Under the pieces are notes generated by a model. That model was given only the letters and a program-made list of their open reading frames with translations. It made no database searches and had not been told where the DNA came from. From PWND01 sp964614525 (GTDB taxonomy: Bacteria; Bacteroidota; Bacteroidia; Bacteroidales; UBA7960): a stretch of DNA of 64,000 nucleotides. Below, piece by piece: positions 35,152 to 46,200 of the stretch. Both the position numbers and the translations under genes were made by a program. Positions within the stretch are counted from its first letter, which is position 1. The number at the start of each line of letters is the position of its first letter. Location: the NCBI GenBank assembly GCA_964614525.1, contig CAZTPA010000007.1, positions 5,866 through 69,865 on the forward strand, in the 5' to 3' direction.

Positions 35152-36201
35152 ATGAAGTTCGTTCACACCAAAACGTTTAAAAACCTTATGGCCAAGCTAT
35201 ATGGTTGGGGTGCTTCTGTCGTAATTTTAGGAGCATTATTTAAAATTAACCACTACCCCGGAGCAGAAATTATGCTTATAGTTGGTCTTGGGGTGGAAGC
35301 ATTAATATTTTTTATGTCTGGTTTTGAACCACCGCACGATGAGCCGGATTGGACATTGGTTTATCCCGAATTAGCCGGATTGGACGATGATGACTATGAT
35401 GAAAGAGAAAGTAGAAGGGGAGGAGCAGTTACAACTCAAAATATTCAAAATGTTTCTCTGTCTTCAAGTCTTGACAAAATGCTTGAAGAAGCTAACATTG
35501 GACCTGAGCTAATTGAAGATTTGGGAAAAGGAATAAGAAACCTTAGCGAGAATGCTCAAAAATTAGCAGATGTTTCTAATGCTGCAGTCGCAACTAACAA
35601 TTATGTGCAAAATATGGAAGTTGCCTCACAAGCAGTACTTGACCTTAGTGATTCCTACAAAAATACGGCAGAATATCTGAAACATGATTTAAGTTTGTCG
35701 GAAGAGTATTCCAATAGCTTAAAAAATACAGTTATGGCTTTAGGTGAAATGAAAGAGGTTTATAAAGGAACTGCTGAAGTTGCTAAAGAAGGCCTTCAAT
35801 CAACAGTGGAACATAATGAGAGTATAAAAAATCTAAGCCTTTATTCAAATCAAATGGCCGAGAATTATAGCAATGCTGCAGGCTTACTTACTCAGGCTGT
35901 TGAAGCTCTTGAGAAATCTGCTTCAGGTGGACAAATTTATACAGAACAGATGGAGAAAACAACACAAAATCTATCTGCGCTGAATGCTGTTTACGAATTG
36001 CAATTACAAGTTTCAAATGAACAGTATTTAAATACTGAAAAATTGAAAAATAGTGTTAACCAGCTTGTAGATAATATTACTGATTCAGCAAATAATTCAG
36101 AAGAACTAAAACAATCTATAACGCATCTTTCTACTAATATTAGTGCATTAAATAATGTATATGGAAATATGTTATCTGCAATGAATGTTGGCAATAAGTA
36201 A
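35152..36201 (+). CDS. gldL: T9SS inner-membrane motor protein GldL/PorL
   Basis: A 349-residue inner-membrane protein that with GldM forms the proton-driven T9SS motor. Two transmembrane helices (about residues 17-36 and 39-58) include the conserved KINHYPGAEIMLIVGLGVEALIFF region with the membrane Glu in VEALIF thought to carry the proton. A FEPP motif follows. The long cytoplasmic C-terminal part (about 95-349) is a Ser/Asn/Leu-rich helical repeat of coiled-coil character. It is somewhat longer than Porphyromonas PorL (about 309, from memory). Confidence 0.93.
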   Translation: MKFVHTKTFKNLMAKLYGWGASVVILGALFKINHYPGAEIMLIVGLGVEALIFFMSGFEPPHDEPDWTLVYPELAGLDDDDYDERESRRGGAVTTQNIQNVSLSSSLDKMLEEANIGPELIEDLGKGIRNLSENAQKLADVSNAAVATNNYVQNMEVASQAVLDLSDSYKNTAEYLKHDLSLSEEYSNSLKNTVMALGEMKEVYKGTAEVAKEGLQSTVEHNESIKNLSLYSNQMAENYSNAAGLLTQAVEALEKSASGGQIYTEQMEKTTQNLSALNAVYELQLQVSNEQYLNTEKLKNSVNQLVDNITDSANNSEELKQSITHLSTNISALNNVYGNMLSAMNVGNK

Positions 36202-36244
36202 GATGTTTAATTTATATATTCAATAAAGCTAATACCTTAAGGAT

Positions 36245-37834
36245 ATGGCAGGAGGAAAACAAACTCCCCGACAGAAAATGATTGGGTTAATGTACTTGGT
36301 GTTTATCTCACTAATGGCTCTGAATGTGTCTGTTACTGTGATGGATTCTTTCGTACTTATTGACGACGGTATTAAACAAACTAATGAAAACTTCTCGAAG
36401 AGGATTAGTGATGTTTATAGAGAATTTAGAGAACAAATGGCATTAGCCCCTGATAAAGTCAAACCTTATTATGAGCGTGCTGAAAAAGTTGAAGCACTTT
36501 CCGATTCACTAGCTACTTATATCCTTTCTTCCAGAGCTGACATGATAGCTTATCTGGATGGTATTGAAAAAGAGGTAGCAGATACCTTAAGCCTTACTGA
36601 TTTGAAAACAAGATCTAAGTACAGTGCTTCTTCCAGATATTGGTTGCAAGAAGGCAATACAGATCCTGTTAATATTGGAGGAGAAGGGACAAGAGCCTAC
36701 AAGCTCAAGGCTATGATAGAAGAGTTTAAGGAAGAGGTAATTAGTATAATACCGGAAGAAGTCAGAGGTGGTGTTCAGCTTGGACTTGATGTAGAAGGCC
36801 CTTTTTATGATACAAGTGGAAATGAAATAAGCTGGCAGAGAGCAATGTTTGATAGAGTTATTCCTATAGCTCTTGCTACAAACCTTAGCAGATTGGTTAC
36901 TGAAGTTAAAAACGTTGAATTTGAAGCTGTTTCAAGACTATATGCAGCTATAACTGCCCAGGATTTTACATTTGATAAAATTGAGGCCAGAGTTGTTCCA
37001 AAAAGTGAAATAGTTCTCCTTGGCGATGCTTATGAAGCTGATGTTTTTGTTGCTGCGTTTGACACAAAACAAAATCCAATAATTACTGTGGATGGAAGGA
37101 ATATTGAAACAGAAGAAGGTTTAGGTAAATTACGGATTCCTGCAACAAGTGTTGGTTCTAAAAAATTTAAAGGACAAATTAAAGTACCTAATCCTGCTAC
37201 CGGACAAATTACGCCTTACGATTTTGAAGGAAGTTATTTAGTTCAAAGACCATCAGTTACTGTTTCTGCTGATGCGATGAATGTTTTTTATATTGGTGTT
37301 GATAATCCTGTTTCAATTTCTGTTCCCGGTATTGCTAATGAGAACATTAGGCCTTCAATATCTGCTGGAGGTCAAATGATTCCTCGCGGAGATGGCAGAT
37401 ATACTGTTAAAATGCCTTCGGGAGTCAGAGAAACAATAGTCACTGTTAGAGCTGTAATTGATGGTTCTACCCGAAATATGGGAAGCTCTAGTTTTAGAGT
37501 AAGGGCAATACCCAGCCCGATTCCTAAAGTTTCAGGACTTGGCTCAGGAGAGTCGGTTGCCAGGGAAAGACTTCTTGCTTTACCAAGAGTTATTGCAGAC
37601 CTTGAAGGTTTTGAGTTTGACGCTAAATTTGATGTTATTTCATATACTATGTTTACAACAGAATCGGGTGATTTAAGAACATATTCCGCCAGAAGTGGAG
37701 AGTTTACCAGTGAGATTTCAAATGCTATTGGAAGAGCCAGAAAAGGTCAACGCTTTGTTTTTGATGAAATACTCGCTAAAGGCCCGGATGGTACAACAAG
37801 AAGTTTGTCAGCTGTTTCTTTGAAAATTCAATAA
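36245..37834 (+). CDS. gldM: T9SS motor protein GldM/PorM
   Basis: A 529-residue protein with one N-terminal transmembrane helix (MIGLMYLVFISLMALNVSV, about residues 12-30) and a long periplasmic region of four domains (D1 helical, D2-D4 beta) that reaches up to the GldK-GldN ring. The N-terminal GGKQTPRQKMIGLMYLV is a strong family hallmark. Length matches PorM/GldM (about 515). It forms the rotating stator-like motor with GldL, 43 bases upstream, and is followed after 23 bases by gldN. Confidence 0.95.
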   Translation: MAGGKQTPRQKMIGLMYLVFISLMALNVSVTVMDSFVLIDDGIKQTNENFSKRISDVYREFREQMALAPDKVKPYYERAEKVEALSDSLATYILSSRADMIAYLDGIEKEVADTLSLTDLKTRSKYSASSRYWLQEGNTDPVNIGGEGTRAYKLKAMIEEFKEEVISIIPEEVRGGVQLGLDVEGPFYDTSGNEISWQRAMFDRVIPIALATNLSRLVTEVKNVEFEAVSRLYAAITAQDFTFDKIEARVVPKSEIVLLGDAYEADVFVAAFDTKQNPIITVDGRNIETEEGLGKLRIPATSVGSKKFKGQIKVPNPATGQITPYDFEGSYLVQRPSVTVSADAMNVFYIGVDNPVSISVPGIANENIRPSISAGGQMIPRGDGRYTVKMPSGVRETIVTVRAVIDGSTRNMGSSSFRVRAIPSPIPKVSGLGSGESVARERLLALPRVIADLEGFEFDAKFDVISYTMFTTESGDLRTYSARSGEFTSEISNAIGRARKGQRFVFDEILAKGPDGTTRSLSAVSLKIQ

Positions 37835-37857
37835 TTTAAATGTTTGGAGGATTAATT

Positions 37858-38685
37858 ATGACTCAATTAAAAAAATTATTACTATCTCTTACTATAATTG
37901 TAGGACTTTCAATCACTGCTTTTGGGCAGGTTTTGGATGCACCACCAAGAGATAATTTTTATGATAAAATATGGATAGAGCAGAAAACACCTGTTGAACT
38001 TCCATATGTTAGAGAAGTTGAAGTAATGTGGTCAAAAACTGTTTGGCAGGTTATTGATATGCGCGAGAAAATTAATCAACCATTTTATTTTCCCGTTACT
38101 CCTATTCAAAACAGACGTAGCCTGATGCAAATTATTTATGATGGAATCAGAGAGGGTGCTATTATTGCCTATCAGGATGATGAGTTTACAACTCCCCTTA
38201 CTCCTGAAGAAATTCAGGAAAATTTGCAACGCGTCGAAACTTTCGAAAATCCTGAAACCAATGAAATTGACGAAATTGTTATTGAATTTAGAACCGATGA
38301 GGTTACAAAGTTTAGGGTTAAAGAGGTTTGGTTTGTTGATAGCAAAAGATCAATACTTGATGTCAGAGTCTTGGGAATATCTCCTGTTAGACAGCGCGAA
38401 ATTGGTGATTTAGGACTAGTTGATGAACCTTTATTTTGGGTATATTACCCTCATTGTAGAAATATATTTGTAAATGCGGAAGTATTTAACAGACATAATG
38501 ATGCTCAGAGAATTTCTTTTGATGATATGTTCCTTCGTAGAATGTATAACAGTTATATTTACAAAGAATCCAATGTCTATGACAGAACAATTGCACAATA
38601 CTATCAAGGCCTTGACGCTTTATTAGAAGCAGATAAGATTAAAAATGAAATAAGAGATTATGAATTAGATCTTTGGGAATATTAA
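37858..38685 (+). CDS. gldN: T9SS ring protein GldN/PorN
   Basis: A periplasmic protein of about 275 residues that binds GldK to form the T9SS ring. A signal peptide ends at ITAFGQ, then comes the typical VLDAPPRDNFYDKIWIEQ. The conserved EVEVMWSKTVWQVIDMREKINQP and FREKEVWFFD-like (FRVKEVWFVD) segments are present. I use the ATG at 37858, because a GGAGG ribosome binding site (37846-37850) precedes it and an upstream ATG at 37840 would add six residues in front of the signal peptide. It ends the operon at a strong terminator. Confidence 0.94.
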   Translation: MTQLKKLLLSLTIIVGLSITAFGQVLDAPPRDNFYDKIWIEQKTPVELPYVREVEVMWSKTVWQVIDMREKINQPFYFPVTPIQNRRSLMQIIYDGIREGAIIAYQDDEFTTPLTPEEIQENLQRVETFENPETNEIDEIVIEFRTDEVTKFRVKEVWFVDSKRSILDVRVLGISPVRQREIGDLGLVDEPLFWVYYPHCRNIFVNAEVFNRHNDAQRISFDDMFLRRMYNSYIYKESNVYDRTIAQYYQGLDALLEADKIKNEIRDYELDLWEY

Positions 38686-38700
38686 TTAACATATCCTCTA

Positions 38701-38738
38701 GTAAAAAAGGCCGTATCATTTGATACGGCCTTTTTTAC
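38701..38738. terminator. Perfect bidirectional terminator between gldN and fumarate hydratase
   Basis: An 18-bp perfect stem, GTAAAAAAGGCCGTATCA (38701-38718) and its complement (38721-38738), with a minimal loop. Six T follow the GC-rich part in either direction. It ends gldN on the plus strand and the fumarase on the minus strand. Confidence 0.9.
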
Positions 38739-38754
38739 TTATTATATATACTAT

Positions 38755-40368
38755 TTACATTTTATAAAAATCATTACCCTTGTCATCAACTAAGATGAAT
38801 GCCGGGAAATTTTTAACTTCAATTTTATAAATAGCTTCCATTCCCAACTCCGGATATTCAATTAGTTCTACTTTTTTAATATTCTCCTGTGCAAGTATTG
38901 CAGCAGGACCACCTATGCTGCCAAGATAAAAACCTCCATGCTTTTTACATGCATCGGTAACAGCTTGACTACGGTTTCCTTTTGCTATCATTATCATGCT
39001 TCCGCCTTTTTGCTGGAAAGAATCTACATAAGAGTCCATTCTGCCTGCAGTTGTTGGTCCAAATGAACCGGAGGCCATTCCTTCAGGAGTTTTTGCCGGC
39101 CCTGCATAATATATAGGATGATCTTTTATGTATTGAGGAAGGTCTTCTCCCTTATCAAGGCGTTCTTGTAATTTTGCATGTGCAATATCTCTTCCAACAA
39201 TTATAGTTCCTGTTAAGGAAAGCCTGGTTCCTACTTTGTGTTTTGATAATTCGGCAAGAATTTCTTTCATTGGCTTCTGAAGGTCAATTTGCACAGCACC
39301 TTTATCATCAGTCTTTCTAAGCTCCTCAGGAATAAACCTTCCGGGATTGTCTTCAAGTTTTTCTAACCAAATACCTTCTTTATTTATTTTTGCTTTTATA
39401 TTTCTGTCAGCTGCACATGATACTCCCATGCCTACAGGACATGATGCACCATGACGTGTTAAGCGTATTATTCTAATATCTAATGCAAAATATTTTCCTC
39501 CAAACTGTGCCCCAATTCCTAAATTATGTGCCGCCTCAAGAATTTTTTGTTCTAATTCAATATCTCTAAAAGCTTGGCCACCCTCATTACCTTTAGTTGG
39601 CAATTTATCCAGATATTTTGCTGAAGCAAGCTTTACAGTTTTCAAACAGGCCTCAGCAGATGTGCCACCTATGACGAAAGCAACATGATATGGTGGGCAT
39701 GCTGCTGTTCCTAATGTTTTTAGCTTTTCAACAAGATACTTTTCTAGTTTATTTGGATTTAGTAAAGCTTTTGTTTCTTGGAATAATGCAGTTTTATTTG
39801 CTGAACCGCCTCCTTTTGCAACGAACAGAAAGTTATACTCTTCTCCCTCTGCCACGTGAAGATCTATTTGTGGAGGTAAGTTTGTGCCGGAATTTTTTTC
39901 TGTATACATATCAAAAGGAATAACCTGCGAATATCTTAAATACTCTTCAGTATATGTTTTATAAATACCTTTTGTTAGCGCTTTATAATCGTTTCCCTCT
40001 GTCCATACTTGCTGCCCCTTTTTTGCATAAACTGTTGCAGTACCTGTGTCCTGGCAAAAAGGTAAATGACCTTTTGCTGAAACCTCTGCATTCTTCAATA
40101 ATGTTAATGCAACGTATTTGTCATTTTCACTGGCCTCAGGATCTTTTAAAATAGCAGCCATTTGTTTAATATGATCTGTACGTAATTTAAACGAACAATC
40201 TACCATAGCTTTCGAGGCCAATTTTTCTAAACCTTCGTTTTCAACTATTAACATTGATTTTCCGTTAAATTCTTTTGTTTTGATATAATCCTTTGTTAGC
40301 AGATAGTAATCTGTTTCATCTTTACCCAAAGGAAAAGGTTCCTGATAATTGAAATCCGGTGCAGACAT
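38755..40368 (-). CDS. Class I (iron-sulfur) fumarate hydratase
   Basis: A 537-residue TCA-cycle enzyme that interconverts fumarate and malate with an oxygen-sensitive 4Fe-4S cluster. The alpha-type part has LPFCQDTGTATVYAKKG and GTAACPPYHVAFVIGGTSAE. A later GASCPVGMGVSCAADRNIKAKIN gives the remaining Cys cluster ligands. The C-terminal beta-type part has GTIIVGRDIAHAKLQERLDKG, YAGPAKTP and FGPTTAGRMDSYVD. The fused alpha-beta form and length fit the FumA/FumB type. It is monocistronic and converges on the T9SS operon. Confidence 0.93.
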   Translation of the reverse strand: MSAPDFNYQEPFPLGKDETDYYLLTKDYIKTKEFNGKSMLIVENEGLEKLASKAMVDCSFKLRTDHIKQMAAILKDPEASENDKYVALTLLKNAEVSAKGHLPFCQDTGTATVYAKKGQQVWTEGNDYKALTKGIYKTYTEEYLRYSQVIPFDMYTEKNSGTNLPPQIDLHVAEGEEYNFLFVAKGGGSANKTALFQETKALLNPNKLEKYLVEKLKTLGTAACPPYHVAFVIGGTSAEACLKTVKLASAKYLDKLPTKGNEGGQAFRDIELEQKILEAAHNLGIGAQFGGKYFALDIRIIRLTRHGASCPVGMGVSCAADRNIKAKINKEGIWLEKLEDNPGRFIPEELRKTDDKGAVQIDLQKPMKEILAELSKHKVGTRLSLTGTIIVGRDIAHAKLQERLDKGEDLPQYIKDHPIYYAGPAKTPEGMASGSFGPTTAGRMDSYVDSFQQKGGSMIMIAKGNRSQAVTDACKKHGGFYLGSIGGPAAILAQENIKKVELIEYPELGMEAIYKIEVKNFPAFILVDDKGNDFYKM

Positions 40369-40607
40369 ATGTTTTGTGTTTTATGGTTAGAAAATTTTGT
40401 TTTGTTTTATAAAAATAGCTTAAAGAAAATGAAACTCAAAGCATTATCAAAAAAATCTTTTCATTATAATTTGCAATTGCTTGTTTTTGGGTAAAAGAAA
40501 TGTTTTCTAAAAGTGGAAATATTAAACGTATAATATGTTTTGCTATAATATGAATTTCAGCTCATTTCACAAATGTTTATTATTAAAATCTTATCATTTT
40601 TGTTTAT

Positions 40608-40615
40608 TATCTTTG
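40608..40615 (+). promoter_or_regulatory. -7 box placed almost at the rbfA start codon
   Basis: TATCTTTG followed by CAGC lies 5 bases before the rbfA ATG at 40620. With a normal -7 to +1 distance the transcript would begin at or next to the ATG, implying a leaderless or near-leaderless mRNA. Confidence 0.45.
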
Positions 40616-40619
40616 CAGC

Positions 40620-40952
40620 ATGGAATCAAACAGACAAAAACGGATATCGCGTTTATTACAGAAAGATCTTGGAGAAATCTTTCAAATAGAATCAAAAAAC
40701 TTTGCACCTGGTGCAATGATAACAGTTACAAAAGTAAATGTAACTTCAGACTTATCTTTGGCAAGAGTATATTTAAGTATTTTCGGCAAGGATGCGTCAG
40801 AAGTGATAAATGCAGTTGAACTTCAAAACAAGATAATTAGAAAAAAACTTGGCGATAGAATAAAAAATCAATTGAGGAAGACTCCTGAGCTTCGATTTTT
40901 TATTGATGACAGCCTTGATTATCTTGAAAATATTGAGAAGTTGCTTAAATAA
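40620..40952 (+). CDS. rbfA: Ribosome-binding factor A
   Basis: A 110-residue KH-like protein that helps mature the 5' end of 16S rRNA in the 30S subunit and supports cold growth. The N-terminus SNRQKRISRLLQKDLGEIFQ and middle ITVTKVNVTSDLSLARVYLSIFG match the family, with the C-terminal LRKTPELRFFIDDSLDYLENIEKLL. Length is normal. It is followed by a methyltransferase gene after 8 bases. Confidence 0.93.
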   Translation: MESNRQKRISRLLQKDLGEIFQIESKNFAPGAMITVTKVNVTSDLSLARVYLSIFGKDASEVINAVELQNKIIRKKLGDRIKNQLRKTPELRFFIDDSLDYLENIEKLLK

Positions 40953-40960
40953 ATGTTAAT

Positions 40961-41773
40961 ATGGAATATGATCCTATAAAAAGGCGACTCGGAAGTTTTT
41001 TCTATCGTAATTTATTTACACTGAAAATATTTTATTTTATTCTTGACCTTTTGTTCTTACGCACCTGGTATGTTCATCGCGAATTGAAAAGCTTTGCCCG
41101 CCAAAACAAAAATTCATCAATTATTCATGTGCTTGATGCCGGAAGTGGGTTTGGCCAATATTCATGGTATATGGCAAGAAAATTTAGACGCTGGAATATA
41201 CTTGGTGTTGATGTTAAAGAAGAAGAGATAGAGCAATCACAATTATTTTTTAAAAAGGCAAAACTTAATAATTGCAGTTTTGAAGTGAAGGATCTAACAT
41301 CTTATATCTCACCTGATAAATTTAATTTGATATTGTCGGTTGATGTAATGGAACATATTGAGGAAGACCAAAAGGTTTTTGACAACTTTTATAAAAGCTT
41401 AAAGAAAAATGGTCTTTTAATAATTAGTACTCCTTCCGATCAGGGTGGATCTGACATTAATCATGAGGGAGATGAGTCATTTATTTCGGAGCATGTCAGA
41501 GACGGTTATTCTTCCGTCGAGATTAAAGAGAAATTGGAAAACTCAGGATTTAAGGATATAAAGACCAAATACTCTTATGGTAAAGCAGGAAGTCTTGCAT
41601 GGCGAGTTTCCATAAAGTATCCGGCTTTATTGCTGAATACATCAAAGTGGTTTTTTATATTATTACCATTATACTATATAATATTTTATCCTATTTGTTA
41701 TCTTTCGAATTTTATTGATGTCCATTCTGATAATAAAAAAGGTACAGGATTGATTGTAACAGCTGTAAAATAA
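40961..41773 (+). CDS. SAM-dependent class I methyltransferase
   Basis: A 270-residue protein. An aromatic, partly amphipathic N-terminus (residues 1-45) precedes a Rossmann-type methyltransferase core with motif I VLDAGSGFGQYSWY, an acidic motif II end (ILGVDVKEEEIE) and the motif IV region ILSVDVMEHIEED. A hydrophobic segment near residues 220-245 suggests membrane association at the C-terminus. The acceptor could be a lipid or quinone-like small molecule, but nothing fixes it. It sits between rbfA and a LolC/E-type permease, all in one direction with short gaps. Confidence 0.8.
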   Translation: MEYDPIKRRLGSFFYRNLFTLKIFYFILDLLFLRTWYVHRELKSFARQNKNSSIIHVLDAGSGFGQYSWYMARKFRRWNILGVDVKEEEIEQSQLFFKKAKLNNCSFEVKDLTSYISPDKFNLILSVDVMEHIEEDQKVFDNFYKSLKKNGLLIISTPSDQGGSDINHEGDESFISEHVRDGYSSVEIKEKLENSGFKDIKTKYSYGKAGSLAWRVSIKYPALLLNTSKWFFILLPLYYIIFYPICYLSNFIDVHSDNKKGTGLIVTAVK

Positions 41774-41791
41774 AAAATCCAGAAAATAAGA

Positions 41792-43012
41792 ATGAAACTT
41801 TCACTTTTAATAGCAAGGCGATATTTGTTTGCAAAAAAATCTCACAATATAATAAATGTTGTGTCTTTAATATCTGTTGTCGGCGTAGGTGTTGGTGCTA
41901 TGGCTTTAATAATAGTATTGAGTGTTTTTAATGGTTTTGAGAAGCTGATACTTTCGATTTTCGACTCGTATAATCCGGATATTGAAATTTCAATAAGTGA
42001 AGGCAAAACATTTAGGTTAGAGGATTTGCCTGCTGAGGAACTTTCCAGGATTCCGGGTGTGCTATATATTGATGAAATAGTTGAAGAATCTGCTATGATT
42101 ACATATAGAAACAAACAGCACTTAGTTAGAATGAGAGGTGTAGGTGATAACTATATGAAAATTACCGGCATGGATACTTTAATTGTAGAAGGGACTCCCA
42201 ATTTTAAAGAGGGCAGCAGAGATTACCTGCTTCTGGGACAGGGAGTTGCGTATATGCTGAATTCCAGCATACACGACATTAGAAATTTCCATAATATTTA
42301 TGTTCCCAAAAGAGGTAAGCAAACTGTAATGCATCCTTCACAGGCTTTTAATGCCAGCTCTAATATAGTTGCAGGAGTTTTTGGTATGCAATCTGAGTTT
42401 GACATGGAATATATTTTGGTGCCAATCCGGCTTGCCCGCTCATTATTGGAGTATGATGATGAAATTACTACTCTGGCTATAGACATAGACCCAACTTATA
42501 ATCACAAACGTGTACAGAAAAATATCCAAAATTTAATAGGTGATAAATATGTTGTAAAAAATCGATTGCAGCAGCAAGAGTTTCTTTATAAAATTATGAG
42601 ATCTGAAAAATGGGCAATTTACCTTATTCTAACATTTATTCTTATTATTGCTGCATTTAATGTGGTAGGTTCTTTAACAATGCTTGTTATAGAGAAAAGA
42701 AAAGATATAAAAACTTTATGGTATTTGGGTGCAGACAAAGCTTTGCTTAAAAGAATTTTTATGCTTGAGGGAATAATGATCAGTATAGGTGGGGCTTTTA
42801 TAGGTCTTATTGTTGGGGCATTAGTTTGTTGGTTGCAAATACAGTTCGGTTTCATTTCTCTACAAGCCGAAGGATCTTTTATTTTGGAGGCTTATCCTGT
42901 TTCTATGAAGTTTGTTGATTTTGTATTAGTTGCTGTAACTGTTGTAATAATTGGTGTTGTTTCTTCTATTCTCCCTGTAAGAAATATTTCAAATGTTATT
43001 AATAAAGTTTAA
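41792..43012 (+). CDS. LolC/LolE-family lipoprotein-releasing ABC permease
   Basis: A 406-residue inner-membrane permease with one N-terminal helix (about residues 21-48), a periplasmic MacB-like domain and three C-terminal helices of the FtsX fold. The opening LIARRYLFAKKSHNIINVVSLISVVGVGVGAMALIIVLSVFNGFE is the LolC/LolE/LolF signature (split here across the helix). It acts with an ATPase (LolD, not in the window) to move lipoproteins from the inner membrane toward the outer membrane; GldK could be a cargo. It ends the rbfA unit, 18 bases after the methyltransferase. Confidence 0.9.
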   Translation: MKLSLLIARRYLFAKKSHNIINVVSLISVVGVGVGAMALIIVLSVFNGFEKLILSIFDSYNPDIEISISEGKTFRLEDLPAEELSRIPGVLYIDEIVEESAMITYRNKQHLVRMRGVGDNYMKITGMDTLIVEGTPNFKEGSRDYLLLGQGVAYMLNSSIHDIRNFHNIYVPKRGKQTVMHPSQAFNASSNIVAGVFGMQSEFDMEYILVPIRLARSLLEYDDEITTLAIDIDPTYNHKRVQKNIQNLIGDKYVVKNRLQQQEFLYKIMRSEKWAIYLILTFILIIAAFNVVGSLTMLVIEKRKDIKTLWYLGADKALLKRIFMLEGIMISIGGAFIGLIVGALVCWLQIQFGFISLQAEGSFILEAYPVSMKFVDFVLVAVTVVIIGVVSSILPVRNISNVINKV

Positions 43013-43278
43013 TAAAAAAATAACAAGCTTGTTTTTTCTCTCTTATTTTTGTTTTTATCTATCTCAGATATAACTTTTCTATTAAATAAACACTTGTTTA
43101 TCTGGCAGAAAAATAAATATGTTTGTTCTTTAAAAAAGAAAGCATTATCTTTACAAATGCTTAATTTTGAGAATTTTACGAAGCATAAATTTATAAAAAA
43201 CACCTTTTTATACCAAGAAAAAGTTTTTATATCCAAAATATAGACCAATTAGTTTAAATTTACTTAATATTAATATTT

Positions 43279-46200
43279 ATGAAAAAATCAGCATTACAAA
43301 ACACAAGAACGGACAAAATTTGCGAACCAAATTTATTTCCAACAATTAACTCTATTCTTAAAGTCTTTTTAATAATTATTATTACAGGCTTTTCATATCC
43401 ACTCTTTTCACAGGATATAGTTATTGATTTTGAAAAAAGTAAAAGCACTACAATTGTAGAAAAGAATAATTTTAATTCAACAAAGATTGACTTTGTTTTT
43501 AAGGGCTTGAACGCTCTTGATGTTGCAAGTGAGAAAGGTGGTTTTACTGAGCTGATTTTGCCGGAAGGATTTAGTGTAGGAAGTCTTGGGACTCCAAAGT
43601 TGCCTGCAGCAAAGAATTTAATTGAAATTCCATTTGGTGCAGAAGTTAATGTTAAAGTAGTAAGTTACACAACTGAAGAATACAAATTGTCAGATTATGG
43701 AATTTATAATAAGATTTTTCCGGTTCAGCCATCATTAAGAAAAGATCAGGACATAAAAGATGTTCCTTTTGAATATATTGAATCTTTGTATAATGAAAAT
43801 GAATTTATTGAACATGAAAAAGCCCAAATAGAAGTATTGGGTGTTCTAAGAGGTGTCCGTCTGGCAAGGCTTACCGTTGCTCCGGTTGCCTATAATCCTG
43901 TAGAAGGAATTATCAGGGTTTATAATGATATTGAAGTTGAAATTGAGTATTCAGGTGCTGATGAACAATTATCAAATCATATTAAGGCATCAACGTATTC
44001 TCCATATTTTGATGTTGTTTATAATCAGGTTATAAATCGTTATGCAGATCATGATTTATATGATGAGTATCCTGACCTAACCAAAGAGCCTGTTAAAATG
44101 CTGGTTGTCTCTCATCGTGATTTTGAAGAAACACTGGCTCCATTTATTGAATGGAAAACACAACAGGGATTTTATGTCACTGTTGCATATACTGATGATA
44201 TTGGAACGTCAGCTTCTGATATTCAAACATACATACATGATGAGTATAATGCAGCAACTCCTGAAGATCCTGCTCCCACATTTTTAATTGTAGTTGGAGA
44301 TTCCGACAATTTGCCTGCTTCAGCTACAGGCAGTTCATCAAGTGCTGTGACTGATTTGTATTATGCTTCTGTTGATGGAGACTATTTCCCTGAAATGTAT
44401 TACGGAAGATTATCTGCAAGAAATGTTACTGAGCTGGAGAATCAGCTTGATAAGATTTTATATTATCAAAGGTATGAATTTGATGACCCTTCTTATCTTA
44501 ATGATGTGACTCTTATTGCAGGAGCGGATGGAACATGGAATCCTCGCGTGGGGCAACCTACAGTTCAGTATGGCACTGAATATTATTTTAATGCTGCAAA
44601 TGGATTTGTAAATGTAAATGACTACTTGTCATCATACTCAGGATGTTATGATGAGGATAGAATTGCTGTAGGTTATTTAAATTATACTGCACATTGTTCA
44701 CAAACAAGTTGGGGAGATCCTTCTCTTACCGTTTCAGATGTTCATAATATGACAAATGCCGGCAAATATCATCTTGCAATTGGTAATTGTTGCCAAAGTT
44801 CAATGTTTAGCAATCCTGAATCTATTGGTGAAGCTTTTGTTCGTGCAGCAAATAAAGGTGCAGTGGCCTATATTGGTTCATGTCCAAGTACATATTGGTT
44901 TGAAGATTTTTACTGGTCTGTTGGAGCTTTCCCTATTTCAGGTGATAATAACGGTTATGTTCCAACTGATGAAGAAACAACAATTGGCACATATGATGCT
45001 CCTTATGTTAGTGATTATACTGCTGTTGGTTCAATGCAGTTTGTAGGTAATCTCGCTGTTACTGTTGTTGATATTGAAAATTATGCAAGTCATTCAAGTC
45101 CTTTGTATTACTGGCAGGCATATCATACTTTTGGAGACCCCTCTACAGTAATATATCTTACAGAGGGATCTGACAATGATGTTTCTCATATGCCGATTTT
45201 ACCTATTGGCATGGATTATTATACAGTAAGTGCTCTTCCCGGGTCTTATGTTGGCATTTCTAAAGATGGTGTTCTGCATGGAGCAGCTTTTGTTGATGAA
45301 ACCGGTGAGGTTGATGTTCCTATTGTACCAATTGTAGATGGAGGAGATGTAGTTATCGTTGTTACAAAACCTCAGCACATTCCTTATGTTGAAACTGTGC
45401 CGGCAGCTGCACTAGAAGGTCCGTTTGTTGTTTTAGATAATTTTATAATTAATGATCCTGAAGGCACTAATGAGGCTAATTACGACGAGTCTTTTACAAT
45501 AGATATTACTCTGAAAAATGTTGGGGCTGATGCTAGTAATGCTGTTACAACAACTTTATCAGGGACTGATGACTATATTAACTTATTAGATGGAGATACT
45601 CAGATTGATTTTGATGCTATGGATGCAGGAGAAACCGGAAATACCGCTACTGTTGAAGATGCATATAGCTTTGAAGTTGCTTCAGATGTTCCGGATCAGC
45701 ATAGTGCAACATTTGTTCTTGAAGTTACTGATGGTGAAGAAGTTTGGGAGTCTAATCTGGTAATTAAAGCTAATGCTCCGGTATTTGATTTAAGTTCTGA
45801 ATATGTGCTTGATGATAGCACAGGTGGTGATGATAATGGGCGTTTAGATCCGGGCGAATCCGGCACTATGACTTTTGAAGTTAAGAATAATGGTAATGCT
45901 AAAGCAAAACAGCCTTATGTAATTCTTAGCGGGAATTCACCCTACTTAAATATTGAAGAAAATGAAATTGACCTGAATCCAATAAATCCCGGTGACACTA
46001 TCAATATAGTTTTTAATGTTAGTGCACATTCATCTGCACCCGATGGTTCATTGGTTGATTTACATTTAACTGTTGAAGATGGCCATTGGAATGAAGCATA
46101 TAGTCAAATTACTATTGGACAGTCTCCAGAGGTTGTTATTGGTGAAGGTAACACAGCAACGCAGTATTATCCTTTCTATAATTATTATAAAGCTAACAGA

